In this document: in pieces, positions 33,245 through 45,293 of the stretch
Position numbering within the stretch: the first letter of the stretch is position 1
How the letters are laid out: each line of letters starts with the position of its first letter
NCBI RefSeq assembly: GCF_038502225.1
Contig: NC_091311.1
Coordinates: 35,528,084 to 35,592,083 of the forward strand
DNA from: Cherax quadricarinatus
Taxonomy: Eukaryota > Arthropoda > Malacostraca > Decapoda > Parastacidae
Length of the DNA: 64,000 nt
Direction: 5' to 3'
The notes under the pieces: model-generated
What the model was told of the DNA's origin: nothing
Seen by the model: the letters and a program-made list of their open reading frames with translations, nothing else
The model's database searches: none
Position numbers and translations under genes: made by a program

Positions 33245-33690
33245 ATCTTCTGACATCCCTCCTTTATTCTCAGAGTTACTTTGCACTGGTCAAGACTGCG
33301 TTCAGTCAGCGGCTGAGTCTTGCAGCTGGTTAAGTTATCTTGGAGCCTCTCCAGGTCCTTTCCAACTGTTTTCTTCCTCATTAATTTCACATCATCAACA
33401 AACAGTGACAGACAAGACTCAGGTTCCTCTGGCAGGTTTATTTTTGTTGTTGTTTATCACCAACAGCAGGGTTTAAATACTCATCCTTGGGGGACTCCAC
33501 TCGTTACCTCTGCCCCTTCTGATACTTACCATAATCCTCCACGCTTCTGTTCCTGCTATTCTTCCTCATCCACTTGTTTACCTTCCTTGTTACTCCTGCA
33601 TGTGTTTCTCTGTGTACTTATCTATTTATTCTGGTTCATTTGTGATTGCGAGGGTCGAATCTCAGCTCCTGAACCCTATATTTCAATGAT
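33245..33690 (-). pseudogene. Family B RT fragment and tail, minus strand
   Basis: The minus strand gives a decayed SGVPQG region (about 33495), VDDVKLMRKKTVGKDLERLQ and RSLDQCKVTLRIKEG. A family B-like tail (CAGGAGCTGAGATTCGACCC on minus) lies at about 33650-33672. The pieces are probably from more than one insertion. Confidence 0.6.
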
Positions 33691-34490
33691 ATACTAGCTG
33701 TTTCACAGTTTTCCTGTCTCGTGGGCGCTGTTGTGCCTGTGCATAAAGCTGTGTATTAGTTGGTTTTTACTGTATCCTCATCTTAATCTTTCCACTTCCC
33801 GAGCCCCTTTGAAGCTGAAGAAACATTTCCAAGAATCCTTGTGACTTATCTGCTTCTTTAACTTTCAGTAGAGTCCACTTGTTCCTGATCATTCTCTTTA
33901 AACTGTCGAGTCCTCTCTGTCCTCTCAATATTTAGAACGTTATAATCATATCTCCCCTAATTTGTCAAAGCTCTAAAGTCATGTTGTTCAATTATTTTAG
34001 CATAGCTTCGTTGATCAACTCAGATAAGTTGAGGGACCAGTCTTGTTGCAAATGTTTGGATAAGCAATTAAATAAACGTTGATTTAGCCCCCCAATACTC
34101 CTCACATAAGTTGTACCTATCCTTGACACTGTGTATGTGATGTCTTCTTGACACTGTGTGTGTGTGATGTCTTCTAACACATCATGCTCTGGGTCGTTCC
34201 CCTTCCCGAGGCTGGAAAGCATTTCCTGGCGTCCCTGTGGTTCATCTGCATATCCAGCTTCCGTTTATGTCACATTGTTCCCGATCTTCGTCCCTGCAAC
34301 ACGTCTCTCTCGTCCACCACGTCATCCGTTTATCTTGTGTGTCGCTATCATGTCTTCTCTGGTCTTTCTGTCTTCTAATGTCGTCAGTTTCAGCTCGTTT
34401 GATCTCTTTTCGCATCCCAGGCATCTCAGCCTCCAGGACTAGTCTCACTGAGAACCTTTGGACTTTTCTCTAGCTCTCTACTCTCCAGAA
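33691..34490 (-). pseudogene. Decayed LINE C-terminal sequence, minus strand
   Basis: At 34190-34440 the minus strand reads SNELKLTTLEDRKTREDMIA then TH, the family B LTTLEDRRVRGDMITTY block. The 33780-33960 part is similar but weaker. Frames are broken throughout. Confidence 0.55.
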
Positions 34491-34561
34491 TAGGTATGAG
34501 TTATATGCTTGTGCAGGACAATGTGACATAACTGACATACCTCATATGAAGTTATGAATAA

Positions 34562-34563
<2 letters not shown>

Positions 34564-34620
<57 letters not shown>

Positions 34621-34666
34621 CACCTAGTTGAGGTTGCGGGGGTCGAGTCCGAGCTCCTGGTAGTAA

Positions 34667-34707
<41 letters not shown>

Positions 34708-34753
34708 CACCTAGTTGAGGTTGCGGGGGTCGAGTCCGAGCTCCTGGTAGTAA

Positions 34754-34798
<45 letters not shown>

Positions 34799-34844
34799 CA
34801 CCTATTTGAGGTTGCGGGGGTCGAGTCCGAGCTCCTGGTAGTAA

Positions 34845-34891
<47 letters not shown>

Positions 34892-34937
34892 CACCTAGTT
34901 GAGGTTGCGGGGGTCGAGTCCGAGCTCCTGGTAGTAA

Positions 34938-34982
<45 letters not shown>

Positions 34983-35028
34983 CACCTAGTTGAGGTTGCG
35001 GGGGTCGAGTCCGAGCTCCTGGTAGTAA

Positions 35029-35117
<89 letters not shown>
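34564..35117 (-). repeat. Composite tandem repeat: five LINE tails plus (GT)n
   Basis: Five nearly identical 53-bp segments start at 34618, 34705, 34796, 34889 and 34980. Each is the family B tail on the minus strand (CGACCCCCGCAACCTC then AACTAGGTGAGTAC) and each is separated by 34-41 bp of (GT)n. A last (GT)n runs 35033-35117. The period is 87-93 bp. The LINE part ends CTCCTGGTAGTAAGATT on plus. Confidence 0.93.
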
Positions 35118-35119
<2 letters not shown>

Positions 35120-35913
35120 CTGAGTTATCGCACCAGTGGAATTACGTACTATTTTTTTTACAAATTGTCGTTGCTGAATAAGCTCAGTTCGTAAGATTTT
35201 TTTTGACAAGCACGAAGCTGAGGGATACTCACCCTTATGTATACGCACAATAAGAAATTACAAATCTCTTTGTGAAAATACATAGATATGTACATGTCTC
35301 GTTGCATAAATATGAGAAATACACACCTCTAGATGTTTATATATAGAAATACACAGGGTATATACACAGAGTAAACATGATACAGAATACACATCCTTCA
35401 ATTAATACGCACTGAATCATGCCTCACTGTGTATATTTACTTAGAAATACACAATTCTTCGGTGTATATATACGGTATACACGGTGAAATCCTGGTACAT
35501 TCTCATGTTCAGAACACGTAGGAAGTTTAACACGTATATACATGACGTGCGGATGCAATATCCCCGACGGAGGGTCGAGCCTCCATCGCTTCACACATTT
35601 GCCAAAACAAAAATATAAACTCAATTTCCCCTTATTTATCACGCTATTCCTGTTCCTTGGCTTCCTCCATCTATCTATTGTTCCCCGGGCCTCGCCCCCC
35701 TCCATCTCGCTATTGTTTCTCCCTCTCCCAGACTCTCTCCACTGTTGTCTCGATACGGGCAGGAGAATCATCCGGTCGTTACACCCCTTTATCTAGCCTC
35801 TATCTCCCATCCCGTCTGTGCTGGGGATAGGGAGGTTCATTTGATCCAGGGAGGGGGGGGGAGGGATGATTGAGTTGTGGTGGCAGTATGATTGTACAAT
35901 ATTTAGAGGATGA
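35118..35913. other. Unassigned AT-rich sequence
   Basis: Degenerate GAAATACACA and GTGTATATATA steps occur at 35270-35490. No gene. The 115-codon minus frame has no recognisable domain. Confidence 0.5.
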
Positions 35914-38046
35914 TTATGTGACAGTGGTAGTAAGATTGTGCGACAGTGGTGTAAGATTGTGTGACAGTGGTAGTAAGATTGTGTGACAGTGGTAGTAAGA
36001 TTGTGTGACAGTGGTAGTAAGATTGTGTGACAGTGGTAGTAAGATTGTGTGACAGTGGTTGTAAGATTGTGCGACAGTGGTAGTAAGATTGTGCGACAGT
36101 GGTAGTAAGATTGTGTGACAGTGGTAGTAAGATTGTGTGACAGTGGTAGTAAGATTGTGTGACAGTGGTTGTAAGATTGTGCGACAGTGGTAGTAAGATT
36201 GTGCGACAGTGGTAGTAAGACTGTGTGACAGTGGTAGTAAGATTGTGTGACAGTGGTAGTAAGATTGTGTGACAGTGGTAGTAAGATTGTGTGACAGTGG
36301 TAGTAAGATTGTGTGACAGTGGTAGTAAGATTGTGTGACAGTGGTAGTAAGATTGTGCGACAGTGGTAGTAAGATTGTGTGACAGTGGTTGTAAGATTGT
36401 GCGACAGTGGTAGTAAGATTGTGCGACAGTGGTAGTAAGATTGTGTGACAGTGGTAGTAAGATTGTGTGACAGTGGTAGTAAGATTGTGTGACAGTGGTA
36501 GTAAGATTGTGTGACAGTGGTAGTAAGATTGTGTGACAGTGGTAGTAAGATTGTGACAGTGGTAGTAAGATTGTGTGACACTGGTAGTAAGATTGTGTGA
36601 CAGTGATAGTAAGATTGTGTGACAGTGGTAGTAAGATTGTGTGACAGTGGTAGTAAGGTTGTGTGACAGTGGTAGTAAGATTGTGTGACAGTGGTAGTAA
36701 GATTGTGTGACAGTGGTAGTAAGATTGTGTGACAGTGGTAGTAAGATTGTGTGACAGTGGTAGTAAGATTGTGTGACAGTGGTTGTAAGGTTGTGCGACA
36801 GTGGTAGTAAGATTGTGTGACAGTGGTAGTAAGATTGTGTGACAGTGGTAGTAAGATTGTGTGACAGTGGTAGTAAGATTGTGTGACAGTGGTAGTAAGA
36901 TTGTGTGACAGTGGTAGTAAGGTTGTGTGACAGTGGTAGTAAGATTGTGTGACAGTGGTAGTAAGATTGTGTGACAGTGGTAGTAAGATTGTGTGACAGT
37001 GGTAGTAAGATTGTGTGACAGTGGTAGTAAGGTTGTGTGACAGTGGTAGTAAGATTGTGTGACAGTTGTTGTAAGATTGTGTAACAGTGGTAGTAAGGTT
37101 GTGTGACAGTGGTAGTAAGATTGTGTGACAGTGGTTGTAAGATTGTGTGACAGCGGTAGTAAGATTGTGTGACAGTGGTAGTAAGATTGTGTGACAGTGG
37201 TAGTAAGATTGTGTGACAGTGGTAGTAAGATTGTGTGACAGTGGTAGTAAGATTGTTTGACGGTGGTAATAAGGTTGTGTGACAGTGGTAGTAAGATTGT
37301 GTGACAGTGGTAGTAAGATTGTGTGACAGTGGTAGTAAGGTTGTGTGACAGTGGTAGTAAGATTGTGTGACAGTGGTAGTAAGATTGTGTGACAGTGGTA
37401 GTAAGATTGTGTGACAGTGGTTGTAAGATTGCTTGACAGTGGTTGTAAGATTGTGTGACAGTGGTAGTAAGATTGTGTGACAGTGGTAGTAAGATTGTGT
37501 GACAGTGGTAGTAAGATTGTGTGACAGTGGTAGTAAGATTGTGTGACAGTGGTAGTAAGATTGTGTGACAGTGGTAGTAAGATTGTGTGACAGTGGTAGT
37601 AAGATTGTTTGACAGTGGTAATAAGGTTGTGTGACAGTGGTAGTAAGATTGTGTGACAGTGGTAGTAAGATTGTGTGACAGTGGTAGTAAGATTGTTTGA
37701 CAGTGGCAGTAAGATTGTGTGACAGTGGTAGTAAGATTGTGTGACAGTGGTAGTAAGATTGTGTGACAGTGGTAGTAAGATTGTGTGACAGTGGTAGTAA
37801 GATTGTGTGACAGTGGTAGTAAGATTGTGTGACAGTGGTAGTAAGATTGCTTGACAGTGGTAGTAAGATTGTGTGACAGTGGTAGTAAGATTGCTTGACA
37901 GTGGTAGTAAGATTGTGTGACAGTGGTAATAAGGCCGTGTGACAGTGGTAGTAAGATTGTGTGACAGTGGTAGTAAAATTGTGTGACAGTGGTAGTAAGA
38001 TTGTTTGACAGTGGCAGTAAGATTGTGTGACAGTGGTAATAAGATT
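35914..38046. repeat. 22-bp minisatellite, about 97 copies
   Basis: The unit is TGGTAGTAAGATTGTGTG plus ACAG, 22 bp. Variants are GTGCGAC, GTTTGAC, TTGCTTG, GGTTGTAAG and GGTAATAAGG. 22 is not a multiple of 3, yet the unit has no stop in any minus frame. That yields an 804-codon open frame with a 22-residue period, which I reject as a gene. Confidence 0.97.
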
Positions 38047-38083
38047 GGGGCAGGTGTACTGAGAGGTGTTAAAGAAGTCTGGA

Positions 38084-38124
<41 letters not shown>

Positions 38125-38283
38125 GAGAGGGTCGCACCTGCCTTTGCTGACAGAGATATGCTGGCGTTTGTGGTACATCTGCTCCAGCATCCTGCCCATC
38201 CTCCTGCCCAGCCTCCTGCCCAGCCTCCTGCCTAGCCTCCTGCCCAGCCTCCTGTCCCAGTGGAGTAGAGTTTGCTCATGATC
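38047..38283. repeat. (GT)n and 12-bp minisatellite
   Basis: (GT)n at 38084-38122. CAGCCTCCTGCC repeats about six times at 38187-38262. Confidence 0.9.
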
Positions 38284-38537
38284 AAGGAAGGACGCACTGG
38301 CTAGTGAAAGAGAAAATACTGAACGCAACTGAATGATTCATATTAAGTTCAGGAGAGACAAGAGCTAAAAACAATTTATGAAACTGAAAAAATCCAAAAT
38401 ATTTCTTCTCACATGCCAAATCCAGAGCAAAGATCACATCCAGCATCCGGCCATTGCTGGAACAAGATCGAACTTACAATGATGACAGCAGTGACATGAG
38501 TGAAGTGACTGAAGTATTAAAGTCTCATTATGACTGT

Positions 38538-38971
38538 TGTGGCATGCAAAGAGTACGTAACCTTTATTCGGCGCATGTACACACCCTCAATGAAAGGCTA
38601 TCTCCCCCAGCCAGCGAGCCAGGTACTAAGAGTTGATGATGGGGCCCCGTCGTTTAATCAGTACCCAGGTTCCAGCCAATGAGGAGATGATTTTGGCAAT
38701 CCCAGAGGTGTTGTGGGTACCACTCACCTGTCTGCCCTTGTCATTCCCATTCTAGAGCTGGTTGAAGCACTGTCTGCTCTCTAGGGGCTTCTATTCTGCC
38801 TTGCTTACCATGGAGTGCACTAATACCTATTGTTGTACATAGTGTATATAGTGTACATACTTCTGTTCTAAATTGGTGAAGGATAATACAAGTCAAAAGT
38901 TTTTCTTCTGTGTTTATTTTGCTCCCTTTACACCCAGGATAACAGGCCTATGGGACTCCTGGGTTGTAATA
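38538..38971. mobile_element. Insertion, possible solo LTR, 434 bp
   Basis: The insert splits a family A pseudogene between codons equivalent to YD and VF and is flanked by ACTGT at 38533-38537 and 38972-38976. It starts TGTGGCATGC and holds a TATA-like GTGTATATAGTG at about 38842. It has no coding sequence. A 5-bp duplication and TG start fit an LTR-retrotransposon solo LTR, but the end (GTAATA) is not the usual CA. Confidence 0.5.
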
Positions 38972-39305
38972 ACTGTGTTTTGTAAGCTGTTAACCGAATT
39001 GAAGGTCGACAATATGAACGAATTCTTCGTGAACGAGATTCAAAAGCCCAGTGGCGTTATAGCCCAGATCCGTGAAACTTCATGCTCATCAAAAGCTGTT
39101 TCAAATCTCTGTTACGTACCACAAGTATTCTATGGAGGAGCTTTGACATGGGAGTTGCTAATAACAACTGACATCTCCCCACTCCATAATGGTGGCGCAT
39201 AAGAATTACTGAATGCACCGATAACACTAACGTCCTACGTTACAAAAATCTTCGAAAGGATTCTAAGAAGTAAGATCACCAGCCACCTGGACTCCCAACA
39301 ACTGC

Positions 39306-39375
39306 ACAACCCAGGGCATCCCAACACCTGCACAACCCAGGGCATCCCAACAACTGCACAACCCAGGGCAACCTG
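39306..39375 (+). repeat. 26-bp triplication inside a LINE pseudogene
   Basis: CCCAACAACTGCACAACCC plus AGGGCAT occurs nearly three times. The single-copy form encodes QLHNPGQHGF in the 18.8-kb element. Confidence 0.85.
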
Positions 39376-40290
39376 GGTTTAGAACAGGTCGCTCCTGCCT
39401 CTCCTGCCTATGACATGGTCTTGGATGCACTAGAGAACAAACAGAACGCAGGTGTTGTATATACAGGCTTTGTCAAAGCCTTCGACAAATGCGATCATGG
39501 TGCAATAACGCATAAGATGCGATCAAAAAGAAATAACTGAAAAGTGGGCAGATAGATTTTTAATCTTTTAGCAAACAGAACGTAAAGAGTAAATAATAGA
39601 TACAGTTAAGTCAGAGGTTGCCACAGAGAAAGACTCTGGTCCCCCAAGACAGTACTCGACCCCCATCCTTTTCCTCGTCCTCATATCTGACACAGACTGA
39701 GACGTAAATCATACCGTATCATTCCTTGTAGATATTAGAATTTGCGTGAGTCATCAACTGAGGTCATTGTAAACACCAAGTGAACATATACCTAGTCTTT
39801 TAGTTGGCCGTAATTATACTGTTATGAAAAACTTGAGGAAATAAAAGCTAGAACGGAAAATAGAATATATTCTAACCACACAATAGAGCGAAACACAATT
39901 GTGAAGCATTTATGAGTGATAATGTCAGAGGATCTCATCTTCAAGGATCACAACATTGTCATTATCTCAACCATGAGGAAAATGATGAGATGGATAATGA
40001 GATCCTTCAAAACACTGGATGACATGCCAATGTTATTCTTTGTTCACTCTCGACTGGAATACTGCTGCACACTAACAGCTCATTTTAAAGCAAGAAAAAT
40101 TGCAGATCTTGATAATGACCAGAGAACTTTCACTGCACGTATAAGTTCAGCCAAGCACCTCAGTTACTGGGAACACTTGAAATCCTTTGACCAATACTCT
40201 CTGGAATGCAGGCGAGAAAAATATATCATAATCTACGCCTATAAAATCCTGCAGGGACTGGTCTCAAACCTGCGCACAGAAATCACCTCC

Positions 40291-40769
40291 GGGTACACGC
40301 TAGACAGGATGGTATATAAATCAGGGGTGGATGGAAGGGCTGAAGGGAGGGTAAAGTGCTCGTTAGATTAGTGGAGGAGGCGGGGTAAGTGTTTTTCGTA
40401 ACTTGACGTGTTAGCGAGGTAACTTTTACAAAGAGATTAAAAGAAATCGATTCATCAGACTTGAGTCGAGGAGGAGGGAAGAGCGATGCCTTCATCCTGA
40501 ACGAGAGGAGGTGATGGTGGACATCAGGATGTCTGAACTGTGATTCCAAAACAGTGACTGAATGAGTGACTGTGAATACTTTTCCTCTTTATTTTTTCTG
40601 GTGGAGAGGAGGGCAGGTGGTAGAGGGTCACCTTATCTCGGTTGGAGACGGCGGGTGTGATACGAGATGATGGAAGGTGAGAGTAACAGTAATAATATTT
40701 GATATTACTACCAGCCATCACCTGGCCAAGCTGCTACACTCACTTTCCTGTCCAGCTGCTGGTCTGTCT
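40291..40769. other. Spacer with RTE-like tail
   Basis: At 40614-40645, GGGTCACCTTATCTCGG then TTGGAGACGGC resembles the RTE-like 3' end of 63391-63422. Nothing else recognised. Confidence 0.5.
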
Positions 40770-41399
<630 letters not shown>

Positions 41400-41845
41400 G
41401 GTATTCTAGGTTCCATGAGCTGTAGTTGGATGTTGGCTGGGTCCCAAGAGCTGTAGTTGAAGGTAGGTTGGGCCCCAGGAACTGGAGTTGGAGGTAGGCT
41501 GGGTCCCAGGAGCTGGAGTTGGAGGAAGGCTGGGACCCAGGAGCTGGAATTAAAGGTAATCTGGGTCCCAGGAGCTTTAGTTGAAGGTATGCTGGGTCCC
41601 AGGAGCTGTAGTTGGAGGCAGGCTGGGTCCCAGGAGCTGGAATTGAGGGTAATCTGGGTCCCAGGAGCTGGAGTTGAAGGTAGGCTGGGTCCCAGGAGCT
41701 GTAGTTGGAGGCAGGGTGGGTCCCAGGAGCTGGAATTGAGGGTAATCTGGGTCCCAGGAGCTGGAGTTGAAGGTAGGCTGGGTCCCAGGAGCTGTAGTTG
41801 GAGGCAGGCTGGGTCCCAGGAGCTGTAGTTGGAGGTAGGCTGTGT
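41400..41845. repeat. 31-bp minisatellite, about 14 copies
   Basis: The unit is GGGTCCCAGGAGCTGTAGTT followed by GGAGGCAGGCT. GGAATTGAGGGTAATCT and GGAGTTGAAGGTAGGCT variants recur in a repeating order, which suggests a 3-unit higher-order repeat. Open frames on both strands are artefacts. Confidence 0.95.
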
Positions 41846-42741
41846 TCGCCATCAATAGGCCTAAGACATCCTTCACCTCTCCCCAAAAAGTATCCTTTTT
41901 TCCCCTCGTTTCACTCACTTTCGTTATGATTTCAATATCTTCGTATGATCCCAGCATTATTAAAAACTCAAAAATTCCATAATCCAAAAGGGGGAAAAAT
42001 ATATTTTCAATATAAAACCCACAGATGCTGCCAAAAATTTTGCACGAGTCACTGAAGAGCACATTAATAACGGCTACAAATAGGCGCGGGGAGGGGGGGA
42101 AGGGGGAAGCGAAAATATTTGGCATATGAACGTTATCAATATGTTAATGTTCGTTCAGGAGGACCAGCTGGGATGGGTGTCCACCTGCGCTGGGCCGCAC
42201 ACCTGCCCGCCTCCACCAATCACCATCCAGCTGGCCTCACAGTTGCCACTTACTGATCAACACCTCTTCACTACATCTATTTTAATTACCCTCTAGAGTC
42301 TGTTTATGGCAGCAAGGCCACATATAATTACGCTCTGTCTACCACTGAATTTTTTAATATTGCTTTTGAGGCAATTAAGGAGGTTAATCTCATTATGAAA
42401 AGAAGATAAACTCAGCATCCGATCTCAGCATCACGTGGAGTACAGCCAATCACCTACCATCTTTTGCCTTTGGCTCCTCCCTGTAAGCAATCTCGCCGGG
42501 CCTCGCTTGAACATGTTAGTATTTAACAAATAAATATGATAAAACACGTTGAAAGTACATAAAAATAAAATTTTTGTACTACCATTAATGTCCTGGTGTT
42601 GTATAATATCTGTTATTTGTAGAAATACGAGAGAAAAACGTCAGTTTTAGTTACTAGCGGTGGGCGAAACAAATAGGAACGAGATGAAGGTCTGAGAGAG
42701 TGAGGAACGCGCGTGCCCAGGAAGACTCTGTGTATACGCTC
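41846..42741 (+). promoter_or_regulatory. Non-repetitive upstream region of the 42.9-kb gene
   Basis: One of the few stretches with no obvious repeat. It contains CCAATCAC twice (about 42216 and 42446). It precedes a TATA-like tract and the predicted first exon, so it is a plausible promoter region. This is inference only. Confidence 0.35.
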
Positions 42742-42757
42742 TGTATATATATATATA
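42742..42757 (+). promoter_or_regulatory. TATA-like tract
   Basis: CTGTATATATATATATACGC spans 42740-42759, about 80 bp upstream of the first in-frame ATG (42840). It could be a TATA box or simply a short (TA)n, which is common in this window. Confidence 0.35.
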
Positions 42758-42902
42758 CGCTAGTGTTACAACTGGTGGCGGGCGCGACCGAGGTGGCATA
42801 CCCACGGTGTTAGTGAGCCAGTGGTAGTGTTAGTGACATGTGCTAGCCTTGACCAGGTGTGTAGCAGCGTGTGCCATAAGAGGATTACGGAGAGTAAACA
42901 CA

Positions 42903-43342
42903 ATGATGATCACCATCTGGATGCTGTTGTCTACTGTGTTATCGGTGGCCCTGATGGCACAGGATGCCTCAGGAGCGGCCCTGCAAGGCCAGCCTCGGCA
43001 ACACAGACACCACAGGAGACGGGATCAACTGGCCCGCCTTCAGGATACCGTCGACAATCTCCTCCTCCGGCAGGAGATCGACCACATACTCCTCACAAAC
43101 CTGCAGAGGGAGGTGGAGGAGCTCCGGGAGGGCAAGAGTGATGAGCATCTCAAGGCCGCTGCTTCATCTGGCGCAGAGACGCCCTTCGCAGCCTCCGTCA
43201 GGATGATGGAGACGGAGGGGCGAGCCCTGGCTGCCCTGGGGGAGAGGGTGGCGGAGATGAGGGAGACGATGACAGAGACGCTGCAGACGGAGAAACACAG
43301 GGATGATATCACTCAGCTTAAACAGGAGGTCACCTACCTCAG
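42903..43342 (+). CDS. Probable first coding exon of a secreted coiled-coil protein
   Basis: This is the only non-repeat open frame here with gene-like content. From the ATG at 42903 it encodes a good signal peptide (MMITIWMLLSTVLSVALMA, cleavage probably after QDASG), then a basic patch (RQHRHHRRR). A heptad-rich coiled coil follows (LARLQDTVDNLLL, DHILLTNLQREVEELREG) and a second helical part (EGRALAALGERVAEMRE, HRDDITQLKQEVTYLR). It stops at CTCAG/GTAACT, a consensus donor, leaving codon phase 2. An in-frame ATG at 42840 would add 21 residues; I prefer 42903 because it puts the hydrophobic stretch at the N-terminus. Secreted proteins with an N-terminal coiled coil and later lectin- or fibrinogen-type domains have such first exons, but no such exon was found here. 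Function unknown. Confidence 0.6.
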
Positions 43343-43379
43343 GTAACTTATTACACCACCTTCCTCATTCTTCTAAAGC
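43343..43379 (+). other. Candidate splice donor and intron start
   Basis: GTAACT at 43343 follows CAG. If it is not used, the frame ends at the TAA at 43344-43346. Confidence 0.5.
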
Positions 43380-43548
43380 AACAACAGCAGTAGTGTAATA
43401 GTAGTAATAGTAATAGTGGTAGTGGTGGAGTGGCAGTGGTGGTAGTAGTAGTGGTGGTGGTGGTTGGAGTAGTGAAGTGGCAGTGGTAGTAGTAGTAGTA
43501 GTAGTGGTGGTGGTGGTGGTGGTGGTGGTGGTGGTGGTGGTAGGAGTT

Positions 43549-43583
<35 letters not shown>

Positions 43584-43650
43584 GGTGGTAGTAGTAGGAG
43601 TAGTAGTAGTAGTGGTGGTGGTGGTAGTAGTAGGAGTAGTAGTAGTAGTG

Positions 43651-43691
<41 letters not shown>

Positions 43692-43745
43692 AGTAGGAGT
43701 AGTAGTAATAGTAGTAGTGGTGGTAGTGGTAGTAGGAGTAGTAGT
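43380..43745. repeat. GTA/GTG trinucleotide array
   Basis: Imperfect AGT, GGT and GTA triplets, with a pure GGT block at 43508-43541. It lies within the presumed first intron. Confidence 0.95.
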
Positions 43746-43789
43746 CTTCGTGACAAAATCTCTGAAGTCATTGTTGAAATCGTCGATAC

Positions 43790-44035
43790 GTTGATGCCAC
43801 AAATAAACACTCCTTGATACCTTGATGTCACTGATAAACACTCCTTGATACCTTGATGTCACTAATAAATACGCCTTGATACCTTGATGTCACTGATAAA
43901 CACTCCTTGATACCTTGATGTCACTAATAAATACGCCTTGATACCTTGATGTCACTGATGAACACTCCTTAATACCTTGATATCACTAAAAAACACTTCT
44001 TGATATGTTAGTGTTACTGATAAAAGCTCCTTGAT
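43790..44035. repeat. 31-bp minisatellite, about 8 copies
   Basis: The unit is ATACCTTGATGTCACTGATA followed by AACACTCCTTG, with ATACGCC variants. Confidence 0.93.
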
Positions 44036-44039
44036 ACAG

Positions 44040-44330
44040 TGGCGACACCCTGACTTTACTGACGTCATTGCTGGCAGCATAGTGTTGCTGATGTCATGGC
44101 AGCCATGCGTCACTGATGCCATTGATGGCAGCCATGTGTCACTGATGTCATTGATAGCAGCAATGTGTCACTGATGTCACTGATGGCAGCCACGTGTCAC
44201 TGATGACAGCCATGCATCATTGATGTCATTGATGGCAGCCATGTGTCACTAATGTCATTGATAGCAGCAATGTGTCACTGATGTCACTGATGGCAGCAAT
44301 GCGTCGCTGATGTCACTGATGACACTAGAT
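44040..44330. repeat. 29-bp minisatellite, about 10 copies
   Basis: The unit is CACTGATGTCATTGATGGC then AGCCATGTGT. It shares TGATGTCACTGAT with the preceding 31-bp array, which suggests a common origin. Confidence 0.9.
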
Positions 44331-44430
44331 TTTGTTGTTCGTTGTTACTGTTATTCTTTTGATTTCCTTTTTCTTATAAATAGGAAAAAAATTGTGGAAA
44401 ATAAAAATAGAGAGAATAAGAGGAGAGAAG

Positions 44431-44484
<54 letters not shown>

Positions 44485-44619
44485 GTACTGCGCCTCTAAC
44501 TACGGTCTATGAGATCAGTGGACTACTACTACTGTTACTACTACTGCTCCTGCTACTACAGCTGCTGCTACAACTACAACTGCTACCATTGCTGCTGCTG
44601 CTGCTGTTTCTCCTGCTGA

Positions 44620-44674
<55 letters not shown>

Positions 44675-44835
44675 GTTGTTGTAAGCACATCATTATCCAT
44701 AGATTAATAACGATGAATATGAATCATTTGCCATAGCATCATGTTCTTCATCTTCACCTTCATTTTCCTTCTTTTCTCTTCCTACTTTTATACTATAAAC
44801 TTATTTCACTTTCACGTAAGTTCCTGCATTGTTCT

Positions 44836-44837
<2 letters not shown>
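44331..44837. repeat. Spacer with (GA)n and triplets
   Basis: (GA)n at 44436-44480. ACT/GCT triplets at 44520-44615. (ATT)n at 44620-44672. No gene. Confidence 0.85.

Positions 44838-44909
<72 letters not shown>
44838..44909. repeat. (AT)n left of MITE
   Basis: About 36 AT units ending ATATAC, directly against the MITE terminus. Confidence 0.95.
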
Positions 44910-44910
<1 letters not shown>

Positions 44911-45293
44911 GTCGTGCCGAATAGGCAGAACTTGCGATCTTGGCTCAAATAGCAACGCTCATCTTGCCATATAGGACAAGTGAAAATTTGTGTATGCAAT
45001 AATGTCGCCAAAATCATTCTGAACCTAACGAGAAAAATATATTTCACTGAGTTTGTTTAGTATTAAATTATTGTAAACAAATCTGAAATATTTAGTTGGG
45101 TTAAGCTACAATAAATTGTTCTTGTTATAATAAGATTAGGTAAGTTTTCTAAGATTCTTTTGGTGCAATATTAAAAATGTTTACATTAACATTAATGAAA
45201 AAAATATATATTTAAACGTATAAGAAAAATTTTTAGAAATGACTTAATTTTAAATGAGTTCTTGCTAATTGACCAGTTTTACATATTCTGCAC

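Larger units (their letters stand above)
38284..40290 (+). pseudogene. Family A LINE, heavily degenerate copy
   Basis: Homology to the 17855-20164 protein runs from the linker (KSKIFLL and PLLEQDRTYNDDSSDMSE) through NMNEFFVNEIQKP, ITTDISPLHNGGA, LTSYVTKIFERILRSKITSH, a broken AFDKCDHG region near 39480, and NTIVK. It continues ITMRKMMRWIMRSFKTLDD and YSLECRREKYIIIYAYKILQ, stopping at LRTEIT (40287). A 434-bp insert splits it at 38538-38971, and a 26-bp triplication lies at 39306-39375. The 3' tail is missing. Many stops and shifts show it is old. Confidence 0.85.

Noticed and set aside
34564..35117. Repeat-spacer pattern resembling CRISPR
   Set aside because: The spacers are (GT)n of varying length and the repeats are LINE tails.
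35914..38046. CRISPR-like regular repeat array
   Set aside because: Units are directly adjacent with no unique spacers, and the context is a eukaryotic repeat-rich genome.
35914..38328. 804-codon minus-strand open frame
   Set aside because: It is the 22-bp minisatellite read through all three phases (22-residue period), plus flanking GT and 12-bp repeats. The unit simply lacks stops.
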